Assembly: GCF_011007365.1 (NCBI RefSeq)
Contig: NZ_WFKM01000002.1
Span: 124,001 to 188,000, forward strand
DNA length: 64,000 nucleotides
Direction: 5' to 3'
Origin: Sphingobacterium sp. xlx-96
Lineage (GTDB): Bacteria > Bacteroidota > Bacteroidia > Sphingobacteriales > Sphingobacteriaceae
Under the pieces are notes generated by a model that saw only the letters and a list, made by a program, of their open reading frames with translations, was not told the origin of the DNA and made no database searches. Shown here one piece after another: positions 1 through 9,612 of the stretch. Position 1 is the stretch's first letter. Each line of letters starts with the position of its first letter. The position numbers and the translations under genes were made by a program.

Positions 1-717
1 CCCTTCTACACGTGCCACGGCTGATGGATGCTGCCATTGATCCAGATGGAATGTCCACTGACTGACTTGCGGCAGTATCTCATTGATCACTTCCAATTCC
101 AATGTCAACGTCTCGATCTTCTTTTCACCTGCTTTAACCACGACCGTACTGGTGTATATACCTCCTTCGCTATCTCGGGGGATATCCACAGTCACCCACA
201 CTGGCCGTACTTCCTTCCCCTTAATATCATAACTATCCAGGTCATCCAGCATATCCGGTGACAATGACGCCGCAAAATCCTTTGGCTTACGATAACCACA
301 GCCAGGTCCAAACTCATCAGTCATCACGTAGCGTACAAAACGGGCTTCTGCCACATTACCTTTGATCTCAGAGCGCTTTGATGAACGAAAATCACCAACA
401 TCTAAAGAGACATTCCCGATGCCTTCGCTGGACCATAAAAGAAGCTGTGCAGAGACACGCTCACCTTTCCATCCTTTTATCAACATTTTCTTTTGCAAGG
501 GAACCTGTGGTGCTATAGACCGTGCATAGCGCCTGTCCAGCGAAACAAAAGAACTGTTAAGTCCTGGTTTTACAGTAGACCAGTCTGAAAGCGTATCCGC
601 CGTTGGGTCTGCCATCTCTACGAATGTCCTCCCTTTCGCAGACGTTTGCGCCTGTATTGTAACACTTTGGCACCACAGTACGAGACTTACTATTCCTATT
701 TTTACTAAAGTCTTCAA
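1..717 (-). CDS. Glycoside hydrolase with DUF4091/GH123-like N-terminal region, C-terminus outside window
   Basis: The frame is open without a stop from the window edge to a TTG at 717, so only the first 239 codons are present. The protein starts with a clear Sec signal (MKTLVKIGIVSLVLWCQS then an AQ cleavage region), which argues for the TTG start. No ATG lies upstream in frame, and the ATG just upstream in another frame stops after four codons. The visible part is a beta-sandwich-like region with the phrases WKGERVSAQLLLWSS, VWVTVDIPRDSEGGIYTSTV and WTFHLDQWQHPSAVAR. These are characteristic of the N-terminal part of Bacteroidota DUF4091/GH123-type glycosidases, whose catalytic barrel would follow off the window. 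It lies 23 nt downstream of the GH29 fucosidase and is probably co-transcribed with it, which suggests joint work on a host or plant glycan in the periplasm. The exact substrate cannot be read from this fragment. Confidence 0.7.
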   Translation of the reverse strand, partial: MKTLVKIGIVSLVLWCQSVTIQAQTSAKGRTFVEMADPTADTLSDWSTVKPGLNSSFVSLDRRYARSIAPQVPLQKKMLIKGWKGERVSAQLLLWSSEGIGNVSLDVGDFRSSKRSEIKGNVAEARFVRYVMTDEFGPGCGYRKPKDFAASLSPDMLDDLDSYDIKGKEVRPVWVTVDIPRDSEGGIYTSTVVVKAGEKKIETLTLELEVINEILPQVSQWTFHLDQWQHPSAVARVEG

Positions 718-740
718 GATATATACATTAAGTTTAGTGA

Positions 741-2987
741 CTAGTTATAAAAATCCAGTTCGGCGATACTCAATGAGTTGCCTCCTCCTGTGATTTCGGT
801 TGATATAATACGAATATAACGTGTATTCACCTTATTTCCGAATAGATGCTTTCTTTTCGAAGGATCGTTAATTAAATTACCGAATTCAAAACTCCCGGCG
901 CCCTGCCAATTTTTACCGTCCAGACTTACTTTTAATACCCCCTTGGCCATCATCCCCTCCCCATGCTTCCGTTGGGGTGTATATGCAAATCCAGAGACAT
1001 CATAGGCACGACCTAAGTCTATTTCTACAAATTGATCTGCCCCCCTAGATGGCGAATGCCAGAATGAATTTTCATTTCCGTCGATAGCTTTATCCACAGC
1101 GAACTTTTCACGCGCTCCACTACTCGACAGCACTTTCCAATCCCTCTTGGCTATACCTAAAATTTCCTCTACAATAGCCCCTCTTTGCCCATCGCTATCT
1201 ATGGCCACAGCCTTTATATTATTAGTGGTAGGTAAGAAAGGTCCCGTGTACAACGGCGATTTACTCGTTGGTTCAGAACCGTCTATTGTATAATAAATAC
1301 GGTATTCAGATTGCAAGTTGGCCAGCACATCTTCACCATGCGGCTTCCAGCCGAATTCGTGTCGGTGAGGTCTAATTTCGACTTTACCGTCCAAATCCGG
1401 GTGAATAGCAAGCTGAGGAGGTCCCACCGGAACCAAATAGGCTCCTACAGTTGTCAACACAGGGATTGCTCTACTTTCTAACACACGCAATCGGAATCGA
1501 CTAGCCTCCACCATAGGGAATCGTAATATCCTTTTGTACCCCACATTCGTACCCTCGGCAATCTGTTTCCAGCCCCCGTCTTTCCAGATATCAATCGCGT
1601 GTCTTTCGATACGCTCCCCATTTTGCTGTACAGCCTCCTGCAATACAAAGCGATTCGTACGTATGGGCTGTGCTGTTTTAAATTCTATTGCATCCTCTTT
1701 TACTCTAAATACTGTAGCTTGATTGTCATCCAAGAGTTGTTTAGGCGCTGTTGCTTTCTGAAGGAGATTAGTAGAATATCCCTCTTTGATTCGCTTGCCC
1801 ACTTCTGTCAGCACCTGCACATCTTCGTCAGAAAATCTCCCCTCACGATTTGGAGGAATATTTAAAAGAAACGTACTGTTACCCCCAACGGCCCGTTCAT
1901 AAATATCAAAAACATCATCAGCACTTCGTACTTTCTGATACACATCATCTCTGTAAAACCAACCTTCACGTATAGAAGTATTGGTCTCTGCCTGCTGGTA
2001 ATGAAGATATTTGGCAGAATATAATTTCTCCCGGCTTCCTAAATCTTCATCGGTGAGATCCTTAAATCCTTCCAAGCTGTGCGGGTCGGCATCATAAGGA
2101 ATCACGTTCCATTCCGTCTTACGTGTAGCACCGGATTCATTACCACACCAACGGACATCCTCCTTTCCAAAAATAACAGCATTGGGTGCTAACATGTTAA
2201 TTAACTCCCTCCAGGCGGCATAATTATACTTTTGCCCACCTTTTGTTTTCGGATGGGCGCCATCAAACCAGAGCTCATGCACGGGGCCATATTCTGTAAG
2301 CAATTCAAAAAGCTGATTCAGGAAATATTCATTATAATCGTCTACCTCAAACTGAAAGGTGGTTTTGTTCTCAAATGGTCTACCTTCAACCCGTCTGGGA
2401 ATAGTCCGATTGGTGTATTTACTTAGATTACCGTAGCATCCCTTTTCATTTTCAATCTGAAACAGATCTGCCGGGGAAAGGTATATACCCAATTTCAATC
2501 CATACTTTTGACAAGAAAAAGACAGGTCTTTCAATATATCCCCTTTCCCATTTTTAAACCCCGTAGACATGATACCGTGATCTGTGTACCTACTTTGCCA
2601 TAAAACGAATCCGTCATGGTGCTTGACTGTCAGAATCACTTTTTTCATCCCGGCAGATTTCATGGTACGGCACCATTGATCTGTATCCAATTCCTTCAGA
2701 TCAAAAATACGTGGATCTTCTTTACCGTTCCCCCACTCCATTTTCGTGAAGGTGTTGGGTCCCATGTGTATAAAGGCGATGAATTCGTCCTGTAATGCCT
2801 CGTATTGCCTAGCCGTGGGCACCACGTGCGCTGCCTTTTGAATAATATCGGCCTGTGAATCAACGGCAGTAATAGCATAGGTATTCTTTGTTGGAAGTAT
2901 ATTTGCGACATTCTTTTGTTGAGCAACTGCGTGCCAAGAGAAGAACACTCCGCAACCCGCCCATAGTATTTGATTAAAAATTGTCAT
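741..2987 (-). CDS. Secreted GH29 alpha-L-fucosidase with CHB_HEX_C and F5/8C modules
   Basis: 748 aa. It is predicted to remove alpha-L-fucose from oligosaccharides in the periplasm or at the surface. Residues 1-23 form a signal peptide ending in VAQ. The catalytic GH29 barrel covers about residues 40-430 and shows KHHDGF (122-127), the nucleophile motif ELWFDG with Asp242, and WFYRDD further on. A beta-sandwich follows. About residues 535-610 carry a chitobiase C-terminal-like module with YYTIDGSEPT, and residues 615-748 form a discoidin (F5/8 type C) carbohydrate-binding domain ending in SLSIAELDFYN. This domain order is normal for the subfamily with ELWFDGA, which often acts on alpha-1,3/1,4 fucosides; that preference is inference. 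It heads a probable two-gene transcript with the DUF4091-type glycosidase downstream. Confidence 0.93.
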   Translation of the reverse strand: MTIFNQILWAGCGVFFSWHAVAQQKNVANILPTKNTYAITAVDSQADIIQKAAHVVPTARQYEALQDEFIAFIHMGPNTFTKMEWGNGKEDPRIFDLKELDTDQWCRTMKSAGMKKVILTVKHHDGFVLWQSRYTDHGIMSTGFKNGKGDILKDLSFSCQKYGLKLGIYLSPADLFQIENEKGCYGNLSKYTNRTIPRRVEGRPFENKTTFQFEVDDYNEYFLNQLFELLTEYGPVHELWFDGAHPKTKGGQKYNYAAWRELINMLAPNAVIFGKEDVRWCGNESGATRKTEWNVIPYDADPHSLEGFKDLTDEDLGSREKLYSAKYLHYQQAETNTSIREGWFYRDDVYQKVRSADDVFDIYERAVGGNSTFLLNIPPNREGRFSDEDVQVLTEVGKRIKEGYSTNLLQKATAPKQLLDDNQATVFRVKEDAIEFKTAQPIRTNRFVLQEAVQQNGERIERHAIDIWKDGGWKQIAEGTNVGYKRILRFPMVEASRFRLRVLESRAIPVLTTVGAYLVPVGPPQLAIHPDLDGKVEIRPHRHEFGWKPHGEDVLANLQSEYRIYYTIDGSEPTSKSPLYTGPFLPTTNNIKAVAIDSDGQRGAIVEEILGIAKRDWKVLSSSGAREKFAVDKAIDGNENSFWHSPSRGADQFVEIDLGRAYDVSGFAYTPQRKHGEGMMAKGVLKVSLDGKNWQGAGSFEFGNLINDPSKRKHLFGNKVNTRYIRIISTEITGGGNSLSIAELDFYN

Positions 2988-3209
2988 GGTATCTACTTAT
3001 GTTATAAAATTAGGGCTTTCCTCAGCAATGCTTAAAAATATATAAAACAAACATTGTATTATTAAAGAATATTAACCTACTTCAAGCTTTTATTACCTTA
3101 TTTTCAGCATTTTTAAAACAAAGCCAACAATTAATCAGGAAAGTGATGAAAAGTGTCAAATCAACTTGGAATTAGAGATCATAAAGCATTCAATATTAAT
3201 ATTAACCAC

Positions 3210-3217
3210 TAAATTTG
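3210..3217 (+). promoter_or_regulatory. Bacteroidota -7 box (TAAATTTG) of the aldehyde dehydrogenase gene
   Basis: TAAATTTG matches the TAnnTTTG consensus exactly and lies 17 nt before the ATG at 3235, giving a very short leader. The 247-bp gap (2988-3234) separates two divergent genes and shows nothing else recognisable. Confidence 0.55.
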
Positions 3218-3234
3218 CTTAAAATAATTACAGT

Positions 3235-4632
3235 ATGCAGCAGCGCGTAGATCTACTATTTCATCAACAGAAAACGTCCCGAACTTCCAACACGCTATTG
3301 GAAGTTCGGCAACGTATCCATCATTTGAAAAAACTGAAGGATGTAATCCATCGGTATGAACCGGAAATATTCAAAGCGCTGTCTGCGGACCTCCGCAAAA
3401 GTAAGTTTGAGGCGGCTGTCACCGAAATCTATTTCGTCTATTCGGAAATCGATTTTGCCCTTAAGAATTTATCACGTTGGGTTCGACCACAACGGGCAAA
3501 ATCAACGGTCTCTAGTCTATTCACCAAAAATAGAATTATCTACGAACCTAAAGGAAACTGTCTGATAATAGCTCCATGGAACTATCCTTTTCAGCTAACG
3601 ATGAGTCCTTTGGTTTCTGCTCTCGCTGCAGGCAACAGCGTGATTATCAAACCTTCGGAATATAGTCCTCACACTGCTGCCGTCCTCGCTACAATTCTAG
3701 ACGAAGCTTTTGACAAATCCGTTGTTGCCTGCATTCAGGGGGGGCAGGAGGTTTCAGAAGCTCTGCTAAAACTACCTTTCGATCATATCTTTTTTACGGG
3801 AAGTACTCCGGTCGGCAAGATTGTTATGCGGGCTGCTGCCGAACATCTCAGTACCATCACATTAGAATTAGGCGGCAAATCTCCTGTGCTGATAGACCCG
3901 AGTGCTGACCTGGAGAAAACGGCGGAAAAGGTCGCTTGGGGTAAGCTGATCAATGCAGGACAAACTTGTATTGCTCCGGACTATGTTCTTCTCCATCACA
4001 GCCAAGAAAAAGAATTCATCCATTACTTCAGTGCTGCAGCCACTCGATTAATATATAGGGAAAATGGTATGATTGATCCAGACACTTATGCAAAGATTAT
4101 TAATACCAGACATATGAGCCGACTTCAGCTCCTTTTGGAAGACGCCATCGGAAAGGGGGCAGAAGTCGTCTGGCAGGGAGACAATGATTTGGAGGATAGT
4201 ATTCCACCGACATTATTGCGGAAAGTAAACATAGAAAGCCGTATAATGGAAGAAGAAATTTTTGGGCCTTTATTACCTCTAGTCACCTATACCGATCTAG
4301 ACGAAGCGCTAGATTTTGTTCAGTCAAAACCCAAACCATTGGCATTGTATATATTTAGCAGCAACACAAAATCTACACAACACATCATTAAATCTACCTC
4401 TGCCGGGGGTACTTGTGTCAATGATGTCATACTCCACGTATCGAATCCACACCTTCCCTTTGGGGGAGTTAACCACAGTGGAATGGGTGGTAGCCACGGA
4501 TATTTTGGCTTTAAAGCATTCTCACACGAACGTTCAGTGATGTACCAATCTCGGATTCCTATTTCAAAACTAATATACCCACCCTATTCAAAGAAAGGAT
4601 GGGTATTGAAATTTTTAAAACGATGGATGTAA
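3235..4632 (+). CDS. NAD(P)-dependent aldehyde dehydrogenase, class-3-like
   Basis: 465 aa, the length usual for class 3 (ALDH3, fatty/coniferyl type) enzymes, which lack the N-terminal extension of class 1/2. It oxidises an aldehyde to the acid in the cytoplasm. Visible motifs are APWNYPF (113-119), the cofactor-site FFTGSTPVG (187-194), LELGGKSP with the catalytic Glu211, and GQTCIAPDY with the nucleophile Cys245. The C-terminal PFGGVNHSGMG and a basic tail (KKGWVLKFLKRWM) are also typical. There is no signal peptide. The tail ends in an amphipathic basic stretch that could touch the membrane, as in fatty aldehyde dehydrogenases, but no full transmembrane segment is present. It is a stand-alone gene, convergent with the SusD gene and only 12 nt from it. 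It may take a lactaldehyde-type product of fucose breakdown; that is inference from context. Confidence 0.9.
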   Translation: MQQRVDLLFHQQKTSRTSNTLLEVRQRIHHLKKLKDVIHRYEPEIFKALSADLRKSKFEAAVTEIYFVYSEIDFALKNLSRWVRPQRAKSTVSSLFTKNRIIYEPKGNCLIIAPWNYPFQLTMSPLVSALAAGNSVIIKPSEYSPHTAAVLATILDEAFDKSVVACIQGGQEVSEALLKLPFDHIFFTGSTPVGKIVMRAAAEHLSTITLELGGKSPVLIDPSADLEKTAEKVAWGKLINAGQTCIAPDYVLLHHSQEKEFIHYFSAAATRLIYRENGMIDPDTYAKIINTRHMSRLQLLLEDAIGKGAEVVWQGDNDLEDSIPPTLLRKVNIESRIMEEEIFGPLLPLVTYTDLDEALDFVQSKPKPLALYIFSSNTKSTQHIIKSTSAGGTCVNDVILHVSNPHLPFGGVNHSGMGGSHGYFGFKAFSHERSVMYQSRIPISKLIYPPYSKKGWVLKFLKRWM

Positions 4633-4644
4633 ATTCGACTCCTC

Positions 4645-6270
4645 TTAATTATAGCCTGGGTTTTGAGGAAGAACGGCACCGGAATTTGCATCGATAACCT
4701 CCTGAGGTATAGGCCATAGTGGCACCATATCTTCTTTACCCGCTATAATCGCACTAGATTGCGTATTCAGTATTTTTAGCCTTCTTAAGAAGACGTCCTT
4801 GCCAAACCGGGAGAGTGTCATTCGTCGCATCTCCTCCCCTAAAAGTTCTCTAGCCCGCTCATCCAGTAAATAATCCACATTGACTTGCGATGCTTGAGCT
4901 GGAGTTGCTTTCGCACGGCCTCTTACTTCATTGATCGCTTTGGCTGCCATTGCCGGATCATTTTTTTGCAGATAGGCTTCCGCTAATAACAGGTAAGTTT
5001 CGCCAAGACGTATTTTAACACGGTCTTTCATATTTCCTTCGTACGCAGGATTGTCAGTCGTCTTTCCATAGAAAAACTTCGTTGTGGTAGCAAACACATT
5101 TCCCGATTCTTTAATAGCATTTGTGATATTCAGTTTAGTTCCATACAAAGAGCTTTTAGGGTTATTATGATACCAATCGCGCTTGATATTGTATTTGGAG
5201 TTACGTACATCATTAGTTTCATAGCTATTCAACCACCAATCATAAGGCCTTATATGTCCCAATCCACGACCACCTAAGGAATCTGCCAACAGAAAACCAG
5301 CCTGCTGCGCGTAAAAAGGAACCCAAGCCCGTTTGCTCCAATCCGTATATAAGTCCCCCCCACCTTGCGCATTATATTCCAATTGCATAGCCCAAATGGT
5401 TTCCATATTTCCAGATTTTCTATTTTGATTGTTCTCTATGAACATGTCGTGAAAATAGTCCCCTTCATTATCTTTTCCTACCCCAAACCGCTGATCATTG
5501 AGTCTATAAAATCCCGAATTGATCACTTGATTGGCCGCCCAAATAGCAGAGTCGGGCTTATTCGCCCATAGATAGGCCTCGGTCAGATAATGCAATGCTG
5601 CCCATTTAGTCAATTTACCTTCTGCAACATTCGCTGGATTCTCCGGGAGGTTCGCTGCCGCCGATTTCAGATCTTCAATCATGTGTTGTACAACTTCCAT
5701 TTTAGGAGTCCTTGTAAAGTCAGTCCTTGGATCCTTTGTCACTTTGTCCACCCATGGCACATCGCCATACAAGCTGATAAGATACCTATACGCGTATGCC
5801 CTAAAATACGATGCTGTCCCTTTGACCAACATTGGGTCCTTTTGTGGATCTTTCCAATCAATACCGGTGTTGTTCAGTGCTTCCAGTATCAAATTGGCAT
5901 TACCGATAAGGCCATAGGCAAACTTCCAATAATTGCGAACATACGATGAAGCCGGATTAAGCGTATAATTCGAGAAAGGGGCTAACGTAGCATCGGTACC
6001 CGTCCCTTTGATGGCCACAATATCTGTTCCTACCTGAAGTGCCTCTTGCGGGGTAGCCCCCTGACTGAAGAAAGGGTTATTCCAGGTCTGAAACTCCAGT
6101 CTCGCAAAGGCGTACAGACCAGTTAACCCTGTTTCAAAGCCATTTGTATTGGTGTAAGTATTGTCAGGAGCTTGAAATCCGCTGGTATCCTCATCCAGAA
6201 AATTCTCACTACAACCTATAGTTGTCAGAGCGGCAAGCGCTATTATTGTTATTTTATTAAGCTTCTTCAT
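4645..6270 (-). CDS. SusD/RagB family outer-membrane lipoprotein (locus 1)
   Basis: About 541 aa. It is the surface glycan-binding lipoprotein that caps the TonB-dependent channel encoded just upstream. The start at MKKLNKITIIALAALTTIGC gives a lipobox ending at Cys, followed by SENFLDED, typical of SusD N-termini. The TPR-like helical core shows LYGDVPWVD, the C-terminal half has RLGETYLLLAEAYLQ and DERARELLGEEMRR, and the end is the usual VLPQNPGY. An alternative ATG four codons upstream (6282) overlaps the SusC stop codon as TAATG, so translational coupling is possible whichever start is used. The substrate is unknown; the partner phosphoesterase upstream suggests a phosphorylated ligand, which is inference. 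Confidence 0.93.
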   Translation of the reverse strand: MKKLNKITIIALAALTTIGCSENFLDEDTSGFQAPDNTYTNTNGFETGLTGLYAFARLEFQTWNNPFFSQGATPQEALQVGTDIVAIKGTGTDATLAPFSNYTLNPASSYVRNYWKFAYGLIGNANLILEALNNTGIDWKDPQKDPMLVKGTASYFRAYAYRYLISLYGDVPWVDKVTKDPRTDFTRTPKMEVVQHMIEDLKSAAANLPENPANVAEGKLTKWAALHYLTEAYLWANKPDSAIWAANQVINSGFYRLNDQRFGVGKDNEGDYFHDMFIENNQNRKSGNMETIWAMQLEYNAQGGGDLYTDWSKRAWVPFYAQQAGFLLADSLGGRGLGHIRPYDWWLNSYETNDVRNSKYNIKRDWYHNNPKSSLYGTKLNITNAIKESGNVFATTTKFFYGKTTDNPAYEGNMKDRVKIRLGETYLLLAEAYLQKNDPAMAAKAINEVRGRAKATPAQASQVNVDYLLDERARELLGEEMRRMTLSRFGKDVFLRRLKILNTQSSAIIAGKEDMVPLWPIPQEVIDANSGAVLPQNPGYN

Positions 6271-6281
6271 CTTCCAAATCA

Positions 6282-9200
6282 TTAAAATTGTACATTAACA
6301 CCCAACGAGAACGTTCTAGCAACAGGATACGGAGACAATACGTTCGTTGTTGTCGGATTACCTGTTACCGAACTTACACCTATCGCTTCTGGATTAAAGC
6401 CTCGTACCTTAGTAAATGTGTATAGATTTCTTCCGTTAATAAATGCACGGATAGAATTAATATTCAACCGCTCCAACTTTGCACCTGAGAATGTATATCC
6501 CAAGGACACATCTTTAATCCGCCAGTATGATGCATTCATATAGTAGCTGTGGTTGTTTACCGGCGTATAGCCTGGTGAAGGTGCTACGTTGCTAGGGTGC
6601 TCTGGTGTCCAGTACTCCATATCCGATAAATAATTGGCTCCATTATTAGGTAAGAAGCGTTCGATGTTTCTAAAATTATCTTCTTTCGTCACGTCAAATG
6701 CACCGTTCATAAAAATAGATAAAGAGAAGTTCTTATACGTAAAATCATTACCTATACCAAGGGTGTATGCGGGTAGCTTTTTACCCATCACGGTACGATC
6801 CGCAGCGGAGATCTTATTATCCCCATTTATGTCAGCCAGCTTAGCGTCTCCCGGCTTGGCATTAGGTTGATGCGAATTTTTGATATCATCCCCTTCTTGC
6901 CATATGCCTATGACTTTGTAATCATAAAACACCCGAATAGGTTGTCCAATTAACCAGGCGTTCGTCAAATCATCTTTTCCATCCCCACGCAATTCGACAA
7001 TTTTATTTTTGTTCCAGGCGAAAGTGACACTACTCGACCACGAGAAATTGTCTTTCACCATATTTCGGGTATTCAATCCCGTCTCAATACCAATATTTTC
7101 GGTGATACCAATATTGCTCATTATGGTATTATATCCATTCATAACAGGTACCTGACGGCTCATCAACAGGTCTTCTGTACGGGAGGTATAGAAATCCACA
7201 TTTCCACTGATTCTATCATTCCACAGTCCAAAATCTATACCTGCATTCAACGCTTTGGTTGTTTCCCACTTCAGGCTCGAACTGCCCCTACCGTTGTAAT
7301 TCATTACCAAACCATTGGATACCGGTGCTCCATCACCAAAGATGTACTCGATTTTCGATAGCCTGTTATAAGTTTGGTAAGGGCTCACCGCCTGATTTCC
7401 GTTTTTACCATAGGACACGCGTAACTTCAGGTTATTGATCGATTCGCTTTGAAAGAAATCTTCTTTGGACAATGCCCAAGCAAACGCTACCGACGGGAAG
7501 AAGGCGTAACGATCATTTCGGCTAAATGCGGAATAACCATCTGTACGTCCTGTAAGCGTCAAGAAATAACGTTCTTTCAACCCATAGTTGATACGCCCCA
7601 TATAGGAAACCAATGCGGTATTGGTAATACCTGAAGAAATTTTCTGGTTCTTAGCTGCAGATCCTAGATTGTTGTAGCCTACATCGGAAACAAAGTCCTC
7701 TCCATACAGTTTAGACCATTTTTCCTGCGACTCGGAGGCACTATATAACCCGACAATATTGATTTTATGATCACCAAATGTACGGTCATAGGTCAAAATA
7801 TTCTCCCAGGTCCAGTCGTACCTATTTTTATTATTGATCTCTCCCTTACCTCGTATTCCTTGACCATCGAATGTATTTGATCCATAATAATAATTGTCTT
7901 CCAGGTTTTCATAATTGGTTCCGAACAATGTTTTGAAACTCAAACCTTCGATAGGTAGTTTCACATCCAGAAATGTATTGGCATATACTGTACGCTTTAA
8001 ATAATCTTTAGTACCCTCCTGGTTCGCAAAAGGATGGTAAAATAACGTTTGCGCATACATCGGATACATCACCATCTTTCCATTATCATCATAGTTTTTG
8101 CCGTAAGGGCTCATCTTGATCGCATTGTCTATCCCAGGCTGTACACCACTACGATTACCTTGGCTTCCCTGCATCATAAGCCCCAATTTTAACCAATCTG
8201 TTAATTGTTGGTTGAGGTTTAGATTAAGATTCACCCTTTCGAATGGTGAGTTCTTAACGACTCCATCTTGATTCAAGTAGGAAATAGCTGCATAATAATC
8301 CGATCTCTCTCCGGCACCGGAAAAGCTAAGCTGATGTTCGGTGATTGGAGCATTTCTTTGGAAAATCTCGTTTTGCCAATCTACCTCTATTCCTTTTTGC
8401 CATTGTTCCAACACATTGGCAAACAAGTATTTTTCAGGATTTAAATCATCTCCGGTCTTACCTTTTGCACGTTGGTAATCCTTCAAATATTCAATATATT
8501 CAGCGCCATTCATCAGGTTAAGACGTCTCTCGACGTTCTGTATTCCTACATAACCGTTATAATTAATCCTTGGTTTCCCGGCCATTCCCTTCTTCGATGT
8601 AATCAGGATCACCCCATTGGCTGCACGAGAACCGTAGATTGCTGTAGAAGAAGCATCTTTCAATACGGAGATACTCTCGATCGAATTGGAAGCAATATCT
8701 CCCAAGGAGCCACTAAAAGGAATTCCATCCAAAATAATCAAAGGGTCGTTTGAGGCTGAAATAGAATTTTCACCACGCACAGACAATGTTGCTGTTGTTC
8801 CGGGAGCAGCGTTGCCGGTATTGATATTAAGTCCCGCAACTCTTCCTTGTAATTTATCCACGATGTTAGGAGCACCTATACCTTCCAACGATTTCGTTGA
8901 TATGGTCGAAATACTCCCCGTAAGGTCCGATTTCTTCTGGGCACCATATCCCACAACGACCACTTCTTCAAGGTTTTCTGTATCCGATACCATCTCTACA
9001 TTCGTTGCGGCAGATGCCTTCACCTCTTGATTTTGATAACCTATCGATTTAAACACTAAAATTGCGTCCATCGAAGATACCTTGATCTCGAATGCGCCCT
9101 GTTCATTGGTCGATGTCGATGCTGTATTTCCCTTTTGCACAACGGTAACTCCGGCCAACGGCTTCCCATCCGTATCCCTCACTGTTCCCCTCACAACCGC

Positions 9201-9338
9201 CTGCATCAACTCCGAGGAAAAAGAAGCATTATGCGCTTGTACAAGGTTAGGTACAGCCAAGAAAAAGGCGGGACTGATCAGGATTAAATTTTGGCATAGA
9301 TACCGTCTTCCCTGTGTCTTTATAAAACGTCTTATCAT
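6282..9338 (-). CDS. SusC/RagA family TonB-linked outer-membrane transporter (locus 1)
   Basis: 1018 aa from MIRRFIKTQGRR. A longer frame begins at 9377, but its first 13 residues precede a normal basic-hydrophobic signal region, so 9338 is preferred. Order: signal peptide; carboxypeptidase-regulatory-like domain (VVRGTVRDTDGKPLAGVTVV); TonB-box-like EEVVVVGYGAQKKSDLTGS; plug domain with LSVRGENSISASNDPLIILDG and STAIYGSRAANGVILITSKKG; then a 22-strand-type barrel ending in an aromatic residue (NVQF). It pairs with SusD downstream. A metallophosphoesterase gene lies upstream on the same strand, separated by a hairpin (9566-9600), so this gene probably has its own promoter. The upstream gap holds two palindromes suited to a LacI-type regulator. 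Confidence 0.93.
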   Translation of the reverse strand: MIRRFIKTQGRRYLCQNLILISPAFFLAVPNLVQAHNASFSSELMQAVVRGTVRDTDGKPLAGVTVVQKGNTASTSTNEQGAFEIKVSSMDAILVFKSIGYQNQEVKASAATNVEMVSDTENLEEVVVVGYGAQKKSDLTGSISTISTKSLEGIGAPNIVDKLQGRVAGLNINTGNAAPGTTATLSVRGENSISASNDPLIILDGIPFSGSLGDIASNSIESISVLKDASSTAIYGSRAANGVILITSKKGMAGKPRINYNGYVGIQNVERRLNLMNGAEYIEYLKDYQRAKGKTGDDLNPEKYLFANVLEQWQKGIEVDWQNEIFQRNAPITEHQLSFSGAGERSDYYAAISYLNQDGVVKNSPFERVNLNLNLNQQLTDWLKLGLMMQGSQGNRSGVQPGIDNAIKMSPYGKNYDDNGKMVMYPMYAQTLFYHPFANQEGTKDYLKRTVYANTFLDVKLPIEGLSFKTLFGTNYENLEDNYYYGSNTFDGQGIRGKGEINNKNRYDWTWENILTYDRTFGDHKINIVGLYSASESQEKWSKLYGEDFVSDVGYNNLGSAAKNQKISSGITNTALVSYMGRINYGLKERYFLTLTGRTDGYSAFSRNDRYAFFPSVAFAWALSKEDFFQSESINNLKLRVSYGKNGNQAVSPYQTYNRLSKIEYIFGDGAPVSNGLVMNYNGRGSSSLKWETTKALNAGIDFGLWNDRISGNVDFYTSRTEDLLMSRQVPVMNGYNTIMSNIGITENIGIETGLNTRNMVKDNFSWSSSVTFAWNKNKIVELRGDGKDDLTNAWLIGQPIRVFYDYKVIGIWQEGDDIKNSHQPNAKPGDAKLADINGDNKISAADRTVMGKKLPAYTLGIGNDFTYKNFSLSIFMNGAFDVTKEDNFRNIERFLPNNGANYLSDMEYWTPEHPSNVAPSPGYTPVNNHSYYMNASYWRIKDVSLGYTFSGAKLERLNINSIRAFINGRNLYTFTKVRGFNPEAIGVSSVTGNPTTTNVLSPYPVARTFSLGVNVQF

Positions 9339-9409
9339 AAGATTGTGGTGTATAATGTTGACACAAGTATAAACCATAACCCAGCCCTTTCAAATGACAG
9401 AACAGTAGA

Positions 9410-9441
9410 CAATCGATTGCATTAACTACGAAAACGTTTTC
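9410..9441 (-). promoter_or_regulatory. Two palindromic operator candidates upstream of susC (locus 1)
   Basis: CAATCGATTG (9410-9419) and GAAAACGTTTTC (9430-9441) are perfect palindromes centred on CG or TCGA and about 21 bp apart, 72-103 nt before the SusC start. The second is of the kind LacI-family repressors bind. No LacI gene is in the window, so the regulator would be elsewhere. Confidence 0.45.
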
Positions 9442-9532
9442 TTTCTGAATTAACGATATGACTACAGCATATTTTTGTTACAGAAAAAAAATCCTTTTAT
9501 CCTATTTTGGCACGTTACTGGATATTATCTCC

Positions 9533-9600
9533 GTATTCATAATTTAGGTTAATAATTGGTTAGTTAAAAATGCCTGAAGCTCCCCGCTTCAGGCATTTTT
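9533..9600. terminator. Hairpin terminator with conserved 38-bp flank, copy A
   Basis: Positions 9566-9600 form a perfect 15-bp stem (AAAAATGCCTGAAGC) with loop TCCCC. It ends in T runs on both strands, so it can terminate in both directions; the metallophosphoesterase gene ends 12 nt away. The 38 bp before the hairpin (9533-9570) are identical to 11447-11484. Confidence 0.75.
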
Positions 9601-9612
9601 TGTGGCACTGTA

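Noticed and set aside
1..261. Plus-strand frame at 28-261 as a gene
   Set aside because: The minus strand is open through the whole stretch and encodes clear DUF4091/GH123-type sequence; the plus-strand frame is its shadow.
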